In this document: positions 23,091 to 52,347 of the stretch, one piece after another
How the letters are laid out: each line of letters begins with the position of its first letter
Numbering within the stretch: position 1 is the first letter of the stretch
Assembly (NCBI RefSeq): GCF_048128805.1
Contig: NC_136000.1
Coordinates: forward strand, 16,786,354-16,850,353
Direction: 5' to 3'
DNA: 64,000 nt
Source of the DNA: Centroberyx gerrardi
Lineage: Eukaryota; Chordata; Actinopteri; Beryciformes; Berycidae
The notes under the pieces: model-generated
Seen by the model: only the letters and a program-made list of their open reading frames with translations
What the model was told of the DNA's origin: nothing
Database searches by the model: none
Translations under genes and position numbers: made by a program

Positions 23091-24017
23091 GTGAAAGCAG
23101 CTAGAAATGAAATTAATTAGCTTCTCTTGGACATACTCAAATAATATACAGTTCAGTCTTAGTCTTATTTTACTGTAAAATTACATGTATAAACGTGTGC
23201 AAATACAGCTCATCAGATCCAAGCTCTTTAGGCTATAGCTGGAAGGAGATGCGAGCCCTGTTCCATTTTAGGCGCCAAATCACCTGTAGAGCAGCCTCTT
23301 TTCTGTAAGGGCATCAATGTCAAACTCGGATATAATTGCACAGTATGCCCTAATGGGCCATCGCAGATAGATGGAGAAGTTCCCCCAGAGGTCCGGGGTT
23401 CAGCGCTGTTAACTTCAGAGGCTCACAGGAGGCGAGTTGGGAGACTAATTTGGGACAGGGCTGTGGGTGGTGTGTGAGTGTATACTTCGTTGATCTTTGA
23501 CTGTTGGAAGGGTCACTGCTTGGTCTGCCCTGACTGAAGGATCCAATATATAATAAACAACAGCAACAAATTGAATGGTGTGTGTTTGTATTTTGTTTTT
23601 TTTAACGTAGTTACGATGTGTCCTTGATTGTCACATCTGTTCCTCACTGTTTCAGGCCATCATCCAGTTCCCTATTATCCTCAAACAGTCACTCAAACAC
23701 AAAACAACAAAACAAATGCCATGAAATACTGCTTTCCTCCCTTCTAGGTGGTCCTACAGTGTATTTGTTTTTAAGTTAAATTTTTCACATCGGTTTCTAT
23801 TTCAGTTTTAACCCAGTTTTGGGGTTAGGGTTAGTTTTATGTAGCAATTTCAGTAACCTCAGTTTGAAATTCCCCATACAGCGAAAAGAAAATCACATAT
23901 TTAAGAATGTGTTTAGAGATGTTTCAAGATATACAAAAAATAGTTAAAAATGCATTTATATATTTTGATATTCCAAATATAGGCTATTTTGAGAAGCCAA
24001 AACACATTTTAGATGGC
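23091..24017. other. Intergenic, no gene seen
   Basis: No exon is supported. The 23215-23560 part is a long complex, GC-balanced stretch without repeat character and is a candidate conserved non-coding element; this is inference only. Confidence 0.4.
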
Positions 24018-24024
24018 CTTACAG

Positions 24025-24513
24025 TGATGGAAAGAGTACTAAAATACCCTACTCAAGTATTGTTACTTGTTGATATGTTACTTAAGTAGAAGTAAAAGTA
24101 CTGGTGTAAAACTCTAGACTTAAGTAAAAGTTTAAAGAAGTATCTTATTTAAACTATTCTCAGTGAAATTTACTAAGCCTACTTTTTAGAAAAGGGGAAA
24201 TTGTTACAGATGTGATCTTTCCCATGCAAATCTAAAAGAACAAGAGCACATAGATTACTATTAAAAAAACTAGATTATTTTAATTAGAAAATTTTGAAAT
24301 TACAAAATAACGTGCACGAAAGTAAAGCCAGATTACCCTTCTCTTCCTTGTTGACTGACCGTTCACTATGGCTCCACAATTAGCCACACAATTGTGGACA
24401 CCATTGACGTGATTTAAAATGTAGTAGTAGGCCAATAAATACTCAAAGTACAAGTACACAAAAAAGCTACTCAATTACAGTAACGTGAGTAAATGTAATT
24501 ACTTCCACCCTTG
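24025..24513. mobile_element. Non-autonomous DNA transposon with target-site duplication
   Basis: Flanked by CTTACAG at 24018-24024 and again at 24514-24520 (7 of 8 bases if an 8-bp duplication is counted). The ends are inverted: TGATGGAAAGAGTACT on the left, and the complement of the right end reads AAGGGTGGAAGTAATTAC. Inside, TACTTAAGTA-type and GTAAAAGTACT-type blocks recur. This matches a widespread teleost hAT-like short element by end sequence and duplication length. Confidence 0.75.
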
Positions 24514-24520
24514 CTTACAG

Positions 24521-25845
24521 ATAGCCTGTGCCTGTGTTATCAGTAGGCTATACAGGAGGAAAATGTATTACCAGTGCCCAGAAACTATTTCGAATGAATG
24601 TACAATATATGTTGTGTGTTGAAACATATTCTACAGTAGCCTATATGTAAAATGCATTTTTATGGGTTCTACTAATGTCGAAGCTGAAATTTCAGGTAGT
24701 TTAATTCCAGCGTTTATCCCAGTGTGTGTAGCCTGCAGTATCAGGTCGGGGAGGTTTCTCCTGCCGAGGCCGGATCTGATCCTCCCGGGCGGGTCAGTGC
24801 GCTCTATCACAGGGCCATCGGTGTCAGTTTACGGATGTTATCTCTTTGCCTTTTGATTAAAGCCTCGCACCGCTTTATGCTTCACTCGAGGTAAAGAATA
24901 ATATAACAAAGCTATTCTGTTGGGAAGGTGCGTCGCTGGGGTGGATTCAATATGGTTTTCTATTGCGACACAATGCTCCGTGATAAACAGAGTTTATGGT
25001 GACATGAGCTCCTCTTTATGGTAATTTAGACGAAAGCATTCAGATAAACTTTGCTTATCACGCTAGCTATTGTCCCAGTGTAATCGGAAACGTTGTGGCT
25101 ACTGCATCAGATTCAATTTGATATTGTTCCTTAACCTTAAGAAAATGTTTAAATATGCGCAGCTGCTACAGGGTCAAAAACAATATAGGCCTATTGACGG
25201 CATACTGAGCCTAAAGAATGAATGTTGTTGAGCTTTTTAAAGAATGCAAAGACCTATTTCTTACTTTTGATATTTGAAAAGTATGGGGAAGTTTGGCCAT
25301 AGCTGGCATGCTATTGTTCCACTCTTATCGCTGCAACATTTGAGGACTGTAACTGACTGCTAGATCTGTCACAAGTTGATAGAAGTACAATAGTAAAATA
25401 CACGCAATTGTCTTCTACAAAAAAAAATCCTATTGACACCTATGAAATGATGGAAAATACAGAGTGGTACAACCTACCCCACTAGGGTGGGTTGTAACAA
25501 CCACTGGGGATAAATGTAACAGTAAGAGGAAATTTGTTGAAGTAGTTTTGCCCACGCTGTAAAATTTATTATTTAAGAACTTCATTGCGCAATGCTTGAA
25601 AAAGGTATGTTTTTCAACAAAATATATCAAAGTGACAGAGATGGTTACTCTTTTCATGCACGTTAATCTTAAAATGGCCTCATTAAGTGATTGTCAACAT
25701 TAAAATCTTAAAATATGCATTGTAAATATAAATATCTCCTTTATTTGATGTCAAGCTTTTCTTAATCGTTAAACTTGAAATTTCTTCTGTTACATTTTCT
25801 ACAAAAATCTCTTTAACCTCCCAACACAAACTAGAGCTATAGAAC
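24521..25845. other. Intergenic, no gene seen
   Basis: No exon is supported. A GC-rich island at about 24700-24890 (GTCGGGGAGGTTTCTCC; CCTCCCGGGCGGGTC) stands out from AT-rich surroundings and could be regulatory. Confidence 0.4.
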
Positions 25846-25849
25846 TAGA

Positions 25850-26560
25850 ATAGAGTAAATCAAGGAGCATATCTATTAAGGCGAAGCTGGCAGGCAAAAG
25901 GTTTTACATCGATGAGGAAGCTGTACCAACAGTTCTAGAGAAGCCTATAAAAAGCCTGAGAATGTATAGTGGTATACACAAATATATAATGTGGTATGAT
26001 ACAAATCTGAATGACAAGGAGCCGGTTCAGGAAATAAATTGAAGGCATTGAAGACATAGAGAACAAGGTTACCAGGCAAGCTACAGTTATGGTGTTTGCA
26101 ATTTGGCCTATTGCCTCCACTAATGAGGCCCCTGACAGAGATACCATTATCAAAAGTGGAGAAGTTAGAGAGGCTGGTCAGCTCATATGTCAGGAAATGG
26201 CTTGGACTTCCACTCTGTCCCAGTAGTTTTGTATGGGAAAGGAATTCTGTAACTACCAATATCTAGTTTAAATCTGAGTATAAATGGTAAGTTTGGAGAT
26301 GACACTGACAGATACAGATCCACCAGTCAAGAGTGCAGCACCTACTGTATTAGCAGGGCAGATAACCTAAGACAGGCAGTCTAACAGGTGCATATTCTGT
26401 CAGGGAAGATACACCTGGAGACATAACCAAGTGCTTAGGTTCCTAGCAGCAGTAAGTAAACGGTTAGAGACAAACATTGCCTAGATAGGAAAGAGGGTAT
26501 TAAGATGAAGTTTGTCAGTGAGGGAGAAAAGCCATTTTAGGCAGGCATGGGATATACTCT
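25850..26560 (+). mobile_element. Fossil of a LINE with a restriction-like-endonuclease-type pol C-terminus
   Basis: Translated pieces in several frames resemble the C-terminal part of a fish non-LTR pol family: LNDKEPVQE near 26008, then the equivalents of SYVRKWLGLP near 26190-26220, LYGKGIL near 26230, and GRYTWRHNQVLRFLAAVSKR at 26404-26463. In that family a CPLC...C zinc knuckle and an RPDIV endonuclease core follow; only traces persist here. The copy is badly worn and internally shortened. Identification is from memory of the family, without alignment. Confidence 0.55.
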
Positions 26561-26939
26561 AAACCACTACCAAACATACTACATGTGCCATAGAGTTACA
26601 TGTTGCATGTAGTGTGTATAATGTGACTGGTATCCCATTCCGAACACGGCTTGAGGTGTCGTGGGCCTAATTCAACGAAACATTGGTGATAATCCCAATT
26701 ACTTGCCTACACTCACTCTGAGGGCTAGAGTAGGTAACTGGTGAATGTTGCTGCCTGTCTCATGGTCCTGTAGATTTGACGGGATAGTCTGACGTTTGCT
26801 ATAGTACTCATTTACACATGGTAATATTATTATGTGGAACTGCACCCATATATGAATGCTCAGTTTGATTTATGGCACAATAATGACAGTAACATCATAA
26901 TAAACTGTGTAGTGATAAATGTGTGTATGTGTGTGTGTG

Positions 26940-27335
26940 TTAGAGTGGAGGGGGGTGTTCAGGTACCTGAAGGTTCACTCACTTTCACAGTTGTGGCAAA
27001 ATGTATACAGATGCCACTGGGGTGCAGGCTGTGTGAGCCCAGAACTGACAATATACACATTTGATCCACACCTCTTTTGGCTCTTTTGGCTTTGAGGCTT
27101 TGGCAAAGACTTCCATACACACAATGCAAACATTTCCATCATCATCAGAGAGTGTCAAAATCCTCTTGGTCATTTGGCTGGGACCTTTGTCTGCTTTGTT
27201 TCAGTGTTCAGGCTTTACAGTATCTGTACAGAGGAGCATGGCAGATGGAGTCTGAGCCTCTCTAGACTTCAACAGCAGCCTCCATCAGTAGGTCTGCTGA
27301 GACACCGCTGTCTGTTTTGCGCTTCCACCGCCTAG
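26940..27335 (-). mobile_element. Internally deleted pogo/Tigger-like transposase remnant
   Basis: On the minus strand a start, MPRRWKRKTDSGVSADLLME, at about 27338-27279 resembles the psq/CENP-B-type helix-turn-helix N-terminus of fish pogo-class transposases. After a short gap it meets the zinc-binding C-terminal tail of the same class: CIVCMEVF followed by EVWIKCVYCQFWAHTACTP (about 27130-27020). The DDE core between them is missing and there is at least one in-frame stop (after AAVEV), so the element cannot be active. Confidence 0.55.
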
Positions 27336-29053
27336 GCATGCTGAAAAATAGAAAGAAATACAAAAAAACAGGCTTTTCATTGTTGATAGGCTACATTAAC
27401 ATTTATAGGGGAAGTGTAACTATAGTAATCCTACATTTTAGAAGGATAGGCTACTATACACATATCACAGCAAAACTTTGGGTCCTTATAGGAATATTGT
27501 AGTGACACCATAGGAGGTAAGAAATATCATGAAGTAGAAGTCACTTAAACTCACTCTTCCATATCACAGACACACTATATGTCCTTACAGGAATATCATA
27601 GGAATATCACAGTGATTTGGTTGGTGCAGCTAGAGGCTTCGTCGCTGTTAGGCCTGTTTCTTCCCCTGGAAGTTTGCTGGTTGGGCGCATGCTTTTCCAT
27701 GACCTGATCCCGTTGCATGCTCACAACCGTAAGTTTCTGTATGCAAAACCTTTGCATTCAAATTATTTTTTTTCACAGTCCACAATTCACAGTGTTGTAA
27801 ATAGCATGTGTGGTCAAGTGAAGCATAAAGTTTGTCAACATGGAATGAACCTGCTCCAGGAAAGTAGCCTACTGTCAACACCACTTGAGTCAGAGTAGAG
27901 TCTGATAGAGTGCTTCATAAAGTAGTGTCCACTGGCCAGGGATCTCCCCAGTGGTTCTTGAGACTGAAATAACAAATAATTAAATGTAATCATTTCACAA
28001 GAGAACTGAATATGGCAATTTTTGTGACATAAACTTTATAATAATAACAATGACATTGGCATACATATCTTCCATTTGAACCTATTGCAGCCAACATAGG
28101 GTTAAACTATATAAGGTTTTTATGTTGTTTATATTTGTGGTATACATATGGTTTTTGTAGATGTGGTTTCCATATATGTCAATATGTAACATGGTTTTAC
28201 AATGTGTGCATAGATATAATCTGAGTAGGTCTACGTGTGTAGTCAAACCCAGTAAGGAAAAACCTACCTGTTCCAAGGTAAATCCTCTGGTAAACTGATA
28301 ATGGGTGCGGCCATGTTTAACTCCTCCCTCAAATCTCTCCCAGTCTCTGGAGTGAACAGAGTGAACAAGTGTCGAGTCAGACAGAATACAAAAGAGCATC
28401 TCCGGGGACAACTTTGGAAATAAAACCCCCAATGACGAAAACGCGTGAACAACGTTTTTATGAGGCCTACGGTGTACCAAACTGGAAACATGCACATTTC
28501 ATTCGTGTTCTGTTGTAAATGAAAGAATATAATTTCCCCCAAAATGTCCCGTACACCCCAAATACTTAATTATTCCCCCCCCCCCAAACATGACAAAATG
28601 TAGGCTTTTATTTTGAAAGCAAAATCGACTGTTTTCCGTTCTTATTCTGGCTGCCTCTGGCTAGCTTGACGCAGCTGTGTGCAGAGAAGTGGAGTTGTGT
28701 TCATTCAGTTGTTTGTGACGCTTGTGTGCGCCGAAGCGACACTACGAGAGCAGAGGTCAGTGCGGTGGCAAGGCGCACTCCGTGCTGAAAGAAACAGGAA
28801 ACCTCTTAAAAGTTTTAGATGATCGAGAGTACTCAATTTAGATTACCGGTTGTCCCTGATGGTGAGATTATTCGTGGGATGAGAGCCACCAGGGGCAGTG
28901 CGCAATGGGGACATCCAGGGCGCCGGTAGTGCGCACCCATCGGGAGTAGCAGTGGGTGGGAGACGGGCAGGCTCATGGTGGGGTCGGTCCCGTCCTGACG
29001 AAGCGGGCCGCCCGGCTGATGAATAACTCAGGAGATCTCACCGAGGAACCAAA
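27336..29053. other. Intergenic and b4galnt3 upstream/5' leader region
   Basis: No coding exon is supported. The 28640-29053 part is CpG-bearing and probably holds the b4galnt3 promoter and 5' UTR. Short related segments with ATAGGAATAT and CACAGACAC blocks occur at about 27470-27620 and again near 29490-29560, suggesting a small shared repeat. Confidence 0.4.
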
Positions 29054-46960
<17,907 letters not shown>

Positions 46961-49803
46961 CCTTGTGTAGCCATGACATCGCCACAGCCACAACCACGGC
47001 AACCAGAGCACTTTAAGCCCCGCCCACGATTCCTGCTACCTAATGATAATCTGCTGACTGGACTGACTGAGAGGGTACGACAGTAGGAAATCCTGACACT
47101 CCAGCTCTCTGAAGCAGCAGTTCCTCACAAGTGGCGATAGTGGAGTTCACCGCTAAGGAGATACTACTGATACTGCTATGCTGAGAACTTAATTCATACA
47201 AGATACTGTAACACTGGATGTACTATTGACTACTACAAGGGTACTGGCAGACCTTTGCCATTTGACTATATGATACTGTATCTGAAGATACTACTGCGAA
47301 CCATGTTGCTGACTGGAGCTGTGCTGATCTGCACCAGTCACTGCATGAACTGACAAGATCCAAAGAAACACTGGGGGCAAAAAAACACACTCCATGTCTG
47401 CAAAAACTTTTGTTAGTTGACAGTACTTGCATACACACACACTCCAAGACAATCTCTTGATAAGTCGCTTGTACAAGAAGATCACAAGAGTCTTGCCCAG
47501 ATACATTCTCCAAGAGTAACTGGACAAGCATGATAGTTTGATTTGTTTTTGACATAATGGAAAAAAATATTTGACTTTTGGGTGCACATTGTGTCTGGCA
47601 GGCACAGCCTTACTCTGTCATGTTGTACATGATGGAAACGTTTATATTTATTACACCAAGATTCATAGGGGTTTTCATTTGGTGTTTGATGTTTTTTGAC
47701 ATGATGAAAAAAAAGTGTACCTCGGTTCACCAATTGAGACCCTTCTCTCTCTATTTGTCCTCACATTGCAGCTCAAAATGAAATGTGCCTTCTTCTATGA
47801 CTCTTATTCAGGTACTGGGGCTATGAGATGAAGATGTTTCACCCCCCACAATATGTAAAATTGTGAATGTAACTGGTCCAGAGACACCGCTGAGATTAAG
47901 TCGGGAATAAGCCTTAATCTGGAAAAATAATCAAATATTTCAATGGTTTTCATGTATGACTCTCCAGGAATAGGAAATCCATGACTTGGTTAATGAATGT
48001 GTAATCAGACACAGGTATGAACAGTTGCCTCAAAATACTGAAATTGATTTAGAAATGTATGCATTTTAAATTGATGTGGTGTGAGATATGCTCAGCACAT
48101 TGCAGACATTAGCATCAAAAATTGGAAAAATTGAAACAAAGTAAATTTTTCTTTACTAAAGCTAGAAAACGTGAGAATTCTTAATGTGCCTGTGGAAAGG
48201 CTTTTTCCCGTTTTTAAATATATTTTTTTACTCGCATTACTGAAATTCTTATGCACATTTACACTCTGTGGCCTGCGGTGGTGGAAATCATTGGCCATTA
48301 TCCTTACACTGCTATTGCCCAAAAATATTAGTTGGAAGGAGTACCTCTCCCTTTTATATTCATGCAATCTAATTAATTTGATCCAGAATAGGCAAAAGCA
48401 AGGACTATCTTAAGATATGACAGCCTGTGAAAGTTTATTTGTGTAAGTTCATAAAGGGCCATTTTAGTGAAAGACTAAGCTTAATGCATGTCCATGCAAC
48501 CAGCTCAAAGTCTTTTCCACAGATCTAGCTATGTACTGTTGAAACCTACTGAATTTATTGGTTCTATTGTTTTGATGAGCATTTGGATGTTGTGCCTTGT
48601 CGTAGTTTGATACAGTATATATCATATCACTCAGACTGTAGGATCAGAGAGACACGATGCTTCAGTCACTCTTGTCTTTGCACTCTTAACCAGTGAGCCG
48701 ATAAGATTTGACCCTAGGAAATCGTTGGTTTTACCGTAGCTTCTGAAGTTTCCCATTCCAACAGTAGGAAATACTGTTCTGGCTGTCAACAAATAGCATT
48801 ATGTTAATAGCAGTGAACGAAATTAGATCTTGTATCTTTGTTTTTATTATTATTTAAGACGAGACTAATGGCAGCTTTCTCCGATTATTCACATTCCAGT
48901 CAAAATAATTTTATGGTTTTCTAATTGTTTTCTAGAGGTTTTCTAAAAGTTGAACCATGTTCAGTTGTCATTCAAGGCAGAAAAACACTACACAATTTTG
49001 GTCTGACCCTAAACTTTGACGTCAGCCTGCCAATTCAAGTTTAATGATATTGATACTTATTGATCCTAATTTAACATAAAATGCGCACAAACGAAAACTC
49101 TGATGTCACTAAGTGTCTTCACATTTGCCTCCTGATTTGAGAAAAGTCCACCGAGTGCTGATTGGTGGCTCATGAAACTGCCAAAAGTTGTGTAGTGTTT
49201 TTTTTTTTCCGTTCTCATTGTACCAAAGCATTCGGGCATCTGCAATCTGTGATTTATGACATTTAGAAGGAGCGAAGTTGTTTTTTTTTTTTTTTTTATT
49301 GTTCTTTATATTTATTCTGTTTACGACTTCATTGTTGTATGTGCCGTCTGGCCTTGTTTCTGAAAGCGTTTCAAAGGATGATGCAGAGCTTTTGCAGGGA
49401 AAGTTGTGTGCCATTTTATAAGCTAGTGAGGCGGTATCGAGCCTCTGTGGTTTAGTCAAAATGTTCTGTGCTCTCTCTCTTTTTTTCTCTCAAATTGCTC
49501 TCCATCTCTCACTCAGTTCATTAGATATACCTCATCCCTCTCTTCATGTTGGGGGTAAGTCTCTCTGCCTCTGCCTTGTCTTTAGGGTTCAGGAGTCTCT
49601 TCTCTCAGGGAAAGGTTTTTCCAACTCCGCTGTCTTGACAAACCTGAGGAATAAATTGCTCCTAAAATGTTTCTGTTGCCTTTATTTCCATTACATCCTG
49701 TATACTTTTTCAAAATTGTCATGTTGTAGAAGTTGTTATAGATGTTATAGAGTTGTTATAAAGGTGCAAAATATTACTTTTATTAAGTAATAAGTAAATA
49801 TTA

Positions 49804-49834
<31 letters not shown>

Positions 49835-49980
49835 TTTTATTTATTTTTTTTATATTCAATATTTCAGATAAATATTACAAGGTTGATCTGTTTTGACTAT
49901 TCATTTTATGGCCAAGGTCTCTGAATAACTATTGAAAACCAAATACACAACTGGGAGAAATAAGATTATGAGAAATTAGG
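46961..49980. other. b4galnt3 3' UTR and intergenic sequence, no further gene seen
   Basis: No exon is supported. An AATAAA at about 49650 is a possible distal poly(A) signal, which would give a 3' UTR near 2.7 kb. A (TA)n run lies at about 49809-49833. AT content rises toward the right. Confidence 0.4.
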
Positions 49981-50668
49981 TTGTCACAGGAACATTTTGC
50001 CAATGAAAACACAATTAGTGTTGTGAGAAGCAGCTATGCGTGTGTGAAACAAGCTTTTCAGATACATCATGATGTTGAGAGAGACTTTCTTCTGCTGCAG
50101 GAGCCTCTGCAGCAGAGAGTTCTTCTTCTGCAGCAGAGAGTTCTTCTTCTGCAGCAGAGAGTTCTTCTTCTTCTGCAGCAGAGAGTTCTTCTTCTGCAGC
50201 AGAGAGTTCTTCTTCTGAAGCAGAGAGTTCTTCCTCTTCTGCAGCAGAGAGTTCTTCTGTGGCAGAGACTCGACAGGGATTGGTTCCAGTAGCACAAACA
50301 CCCAGGGGGCCTTTCCAGTCACTCAGGGCATGTTGCTGGGCAGAGAACAGCTCATAGTTTCACCATTCACTTTGCACAAAGTCCTGAGACCGTACAAAGA
50401 GCGTCTTGTAGCTCTCCTCCACACAATTCATGATGTTGTCATCGATCCAGGAACAAGGTCACATGGCCGAAGTGTTCTTTCTCCAGGCGGGGTAACAGCT
50501 GAGAGTCAGCTGTCAGACCCACAGTATACACAGGTACCACACTTCATCCACAGCATAGCACAGCAGCCTCAGAGCAACACACACACACACACACACACAC
50601 AGCCAATGGCAGAAACACCGCCACCTGCATTACAGCTTCACAGGTTAAAGTACAACATTTCTGGATGA
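49981..50668 (+). other. Unrecognised open frames around a minisatellite
   Basis: Two plus-strand frames overlap here: one from 49981 (MSQEHFANENTISVVRSSYA..., closing at 50292) and one in another frame open from about 50218 to 50668 (includes LHKVLRPYKERLVALLHTIH). The second has a protein-like composition but no family that I recognise. Neither has clear supporting splice structure or neighbours. It may be a worn mobile-element gene or chance. Confidence 0.2.
50092..50270 (+). repeat. Minisatellite of about 21-bp CAGCAGAGAGTTCTTCTTCTG units
   Basis: About eight imperfect units, some with an extra TTC or a changed GAAGCAG. Each unit ends in a pyrimidine run and TGCAGCAG, so each looks like a splice acceptor on the plus strand. 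Confidence 0.9.
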
Positions 50669-50669
50669 A

Positions 50670-52347
50670 AGTCCCTCAGTGATACAAGGGTTTAATATTG
50701 CATCCTGATTGAACTATTTATGTCCTTTTATGTCAAAAATACTGGAGGAGCGCCTGGTTGCACTGGGCCCCAATACTCCTGAATTGTGCTTAGAGAACAA
50801 AAATCCTCAGCCAAGATACCCTCGCAAAACTTCATCTGTGTTTCCATAGTGAACATACAGCCTCATGTACTGTACTTTATTTACCTTTGCCGTTTCTGAT
50901 GCCTGTGGAGACGTATTGGCCCAAGCTGCAGTGAGATGATGACTCAGTGAATTGTGCTGTGATTGCTTTGCAACCCTGAATGTGAAACATTTATAAGAAA
51001 TTATAATTGAAAAGAAAAAAAGAATGGCAGGAAAGGCACACTTGTAGTCTGTGGGCCAATCCAAAAGTAATGACTTACTGAAACTGCTCAGAAACCAGTA
51101 CAAATTGCAGTCACAAGTGAATGAGATATTTCCTGATTTGAGTTTCCTCAGTTTGGTCAGTCCTGTGAAGGGACTTGATGTTGTGATCTAGGATTTGGTG
51201 CAGCTCTTCCGAGACTAAAGTATGGAGGCAAGCTGGTGATTGTTTTAAAGTTCAGACAGAGGGCCGTCTGATCCTCCAGAGGCCCAAGTTATTTTAGCTC
51301 AGACTGAACCTTTTAAAATGGTGTTGAAAGTGCTCCACACAGTAAGAATGACAGTTTGACTGTACCCGTGCATTCAGGCACATACATGTTTACACAGATG
51401 CAACACTCGTAAATTCCTTAAGGGTTTCTCACTCCGTCCCGTCAGTCAACCTTCACCTCGCAGCCATCCTCTGATGTCACCCCAAGGACAGCTACTGGTG
51501 TGTGTGGGTGTTCATTGTTTATTATTGGAGAGGAATTCATTCCAGTGAAGAATAAAGGCTAAGTATATCCCGGCTCTGACAGAAAAACTATCTCTGCCTT
51601 GTCACATTAAAGCAGGGGCATGGCACCCAAATACTGTACAGGAAAAGCAGCTCCATAGAACTAGTGTATGATACCTTATTTATTGTATTACTGTGTGTCT
51701 AAAAATCAATGTCAAAAATCAATGTCAATATGTCAAATCAACCAACAAGTGGGAAAGAAATTCACAATTACATGAGAAGCATACATAACTAATATGTTTG
51801 TCAAATTAAATCTCATTTGCTGATTATCTGCATCTATCTCACCAATAAAACTGAAACTGGCTGTTTAGAAATGTTATATACTGCAGTACTAGAGCAGAGG
51901 TTGTTTTGGGGGGAATGGCAGAGATTCACTTTTGTACAGTGTTGTATATATTGTACAGTCAATATGTGTGAGTAAAACAAGAGTTGGGAAGATATTTACA
52001 AATGCATTTTATTCTTACACATAGCAGCACCACTAGGCAGTAATACATATTCACATGGCTATTTTTAATAAAAAATGACTACTTGAGAAAACAATAAAAA
52101 CTGCAGTGACTTGAAAGACGCGGGCATTCCTAGTCTTGTGCAAAAACAGCAGCTACTGCATGCAGAAATCATTTTGCTGGACAAACATGGACAAAGTCCA
52201 AGTCCAATGGGGCAACTTCTATTGTTCATTTCACTGACTCCTTCATATTCCACCTCTAACCTCCATCAAGCCCAAGTCTCCCTGACAATACCTATTTTCT
52301 TCGGTTCCATTTTCCCCTCTACTCCTTGCTCCCCATCAGGAGTTTTT
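50670..52347. other. Intergenic between b4galnt3 and tnni1, no gene seen
   Basis: No exon is supported. The sequence is AT-rich; the part next to 52348 is the probable tnni1 3' UTR on the minus strand. Confidence 0.4.

Noticed and set aside
28082-28542. Overlapping minus-strand frames of 137 and 92 codons upstream of b4galnt3
   Set aside because: No recognised family, no splice structure and low-complexity, hydrophobic composition; likely chance.
49109-49459. 116-codon minus-strand frame with poly-Lys
   Set aside because: Driven by T-runs on the plus strand; no family character.
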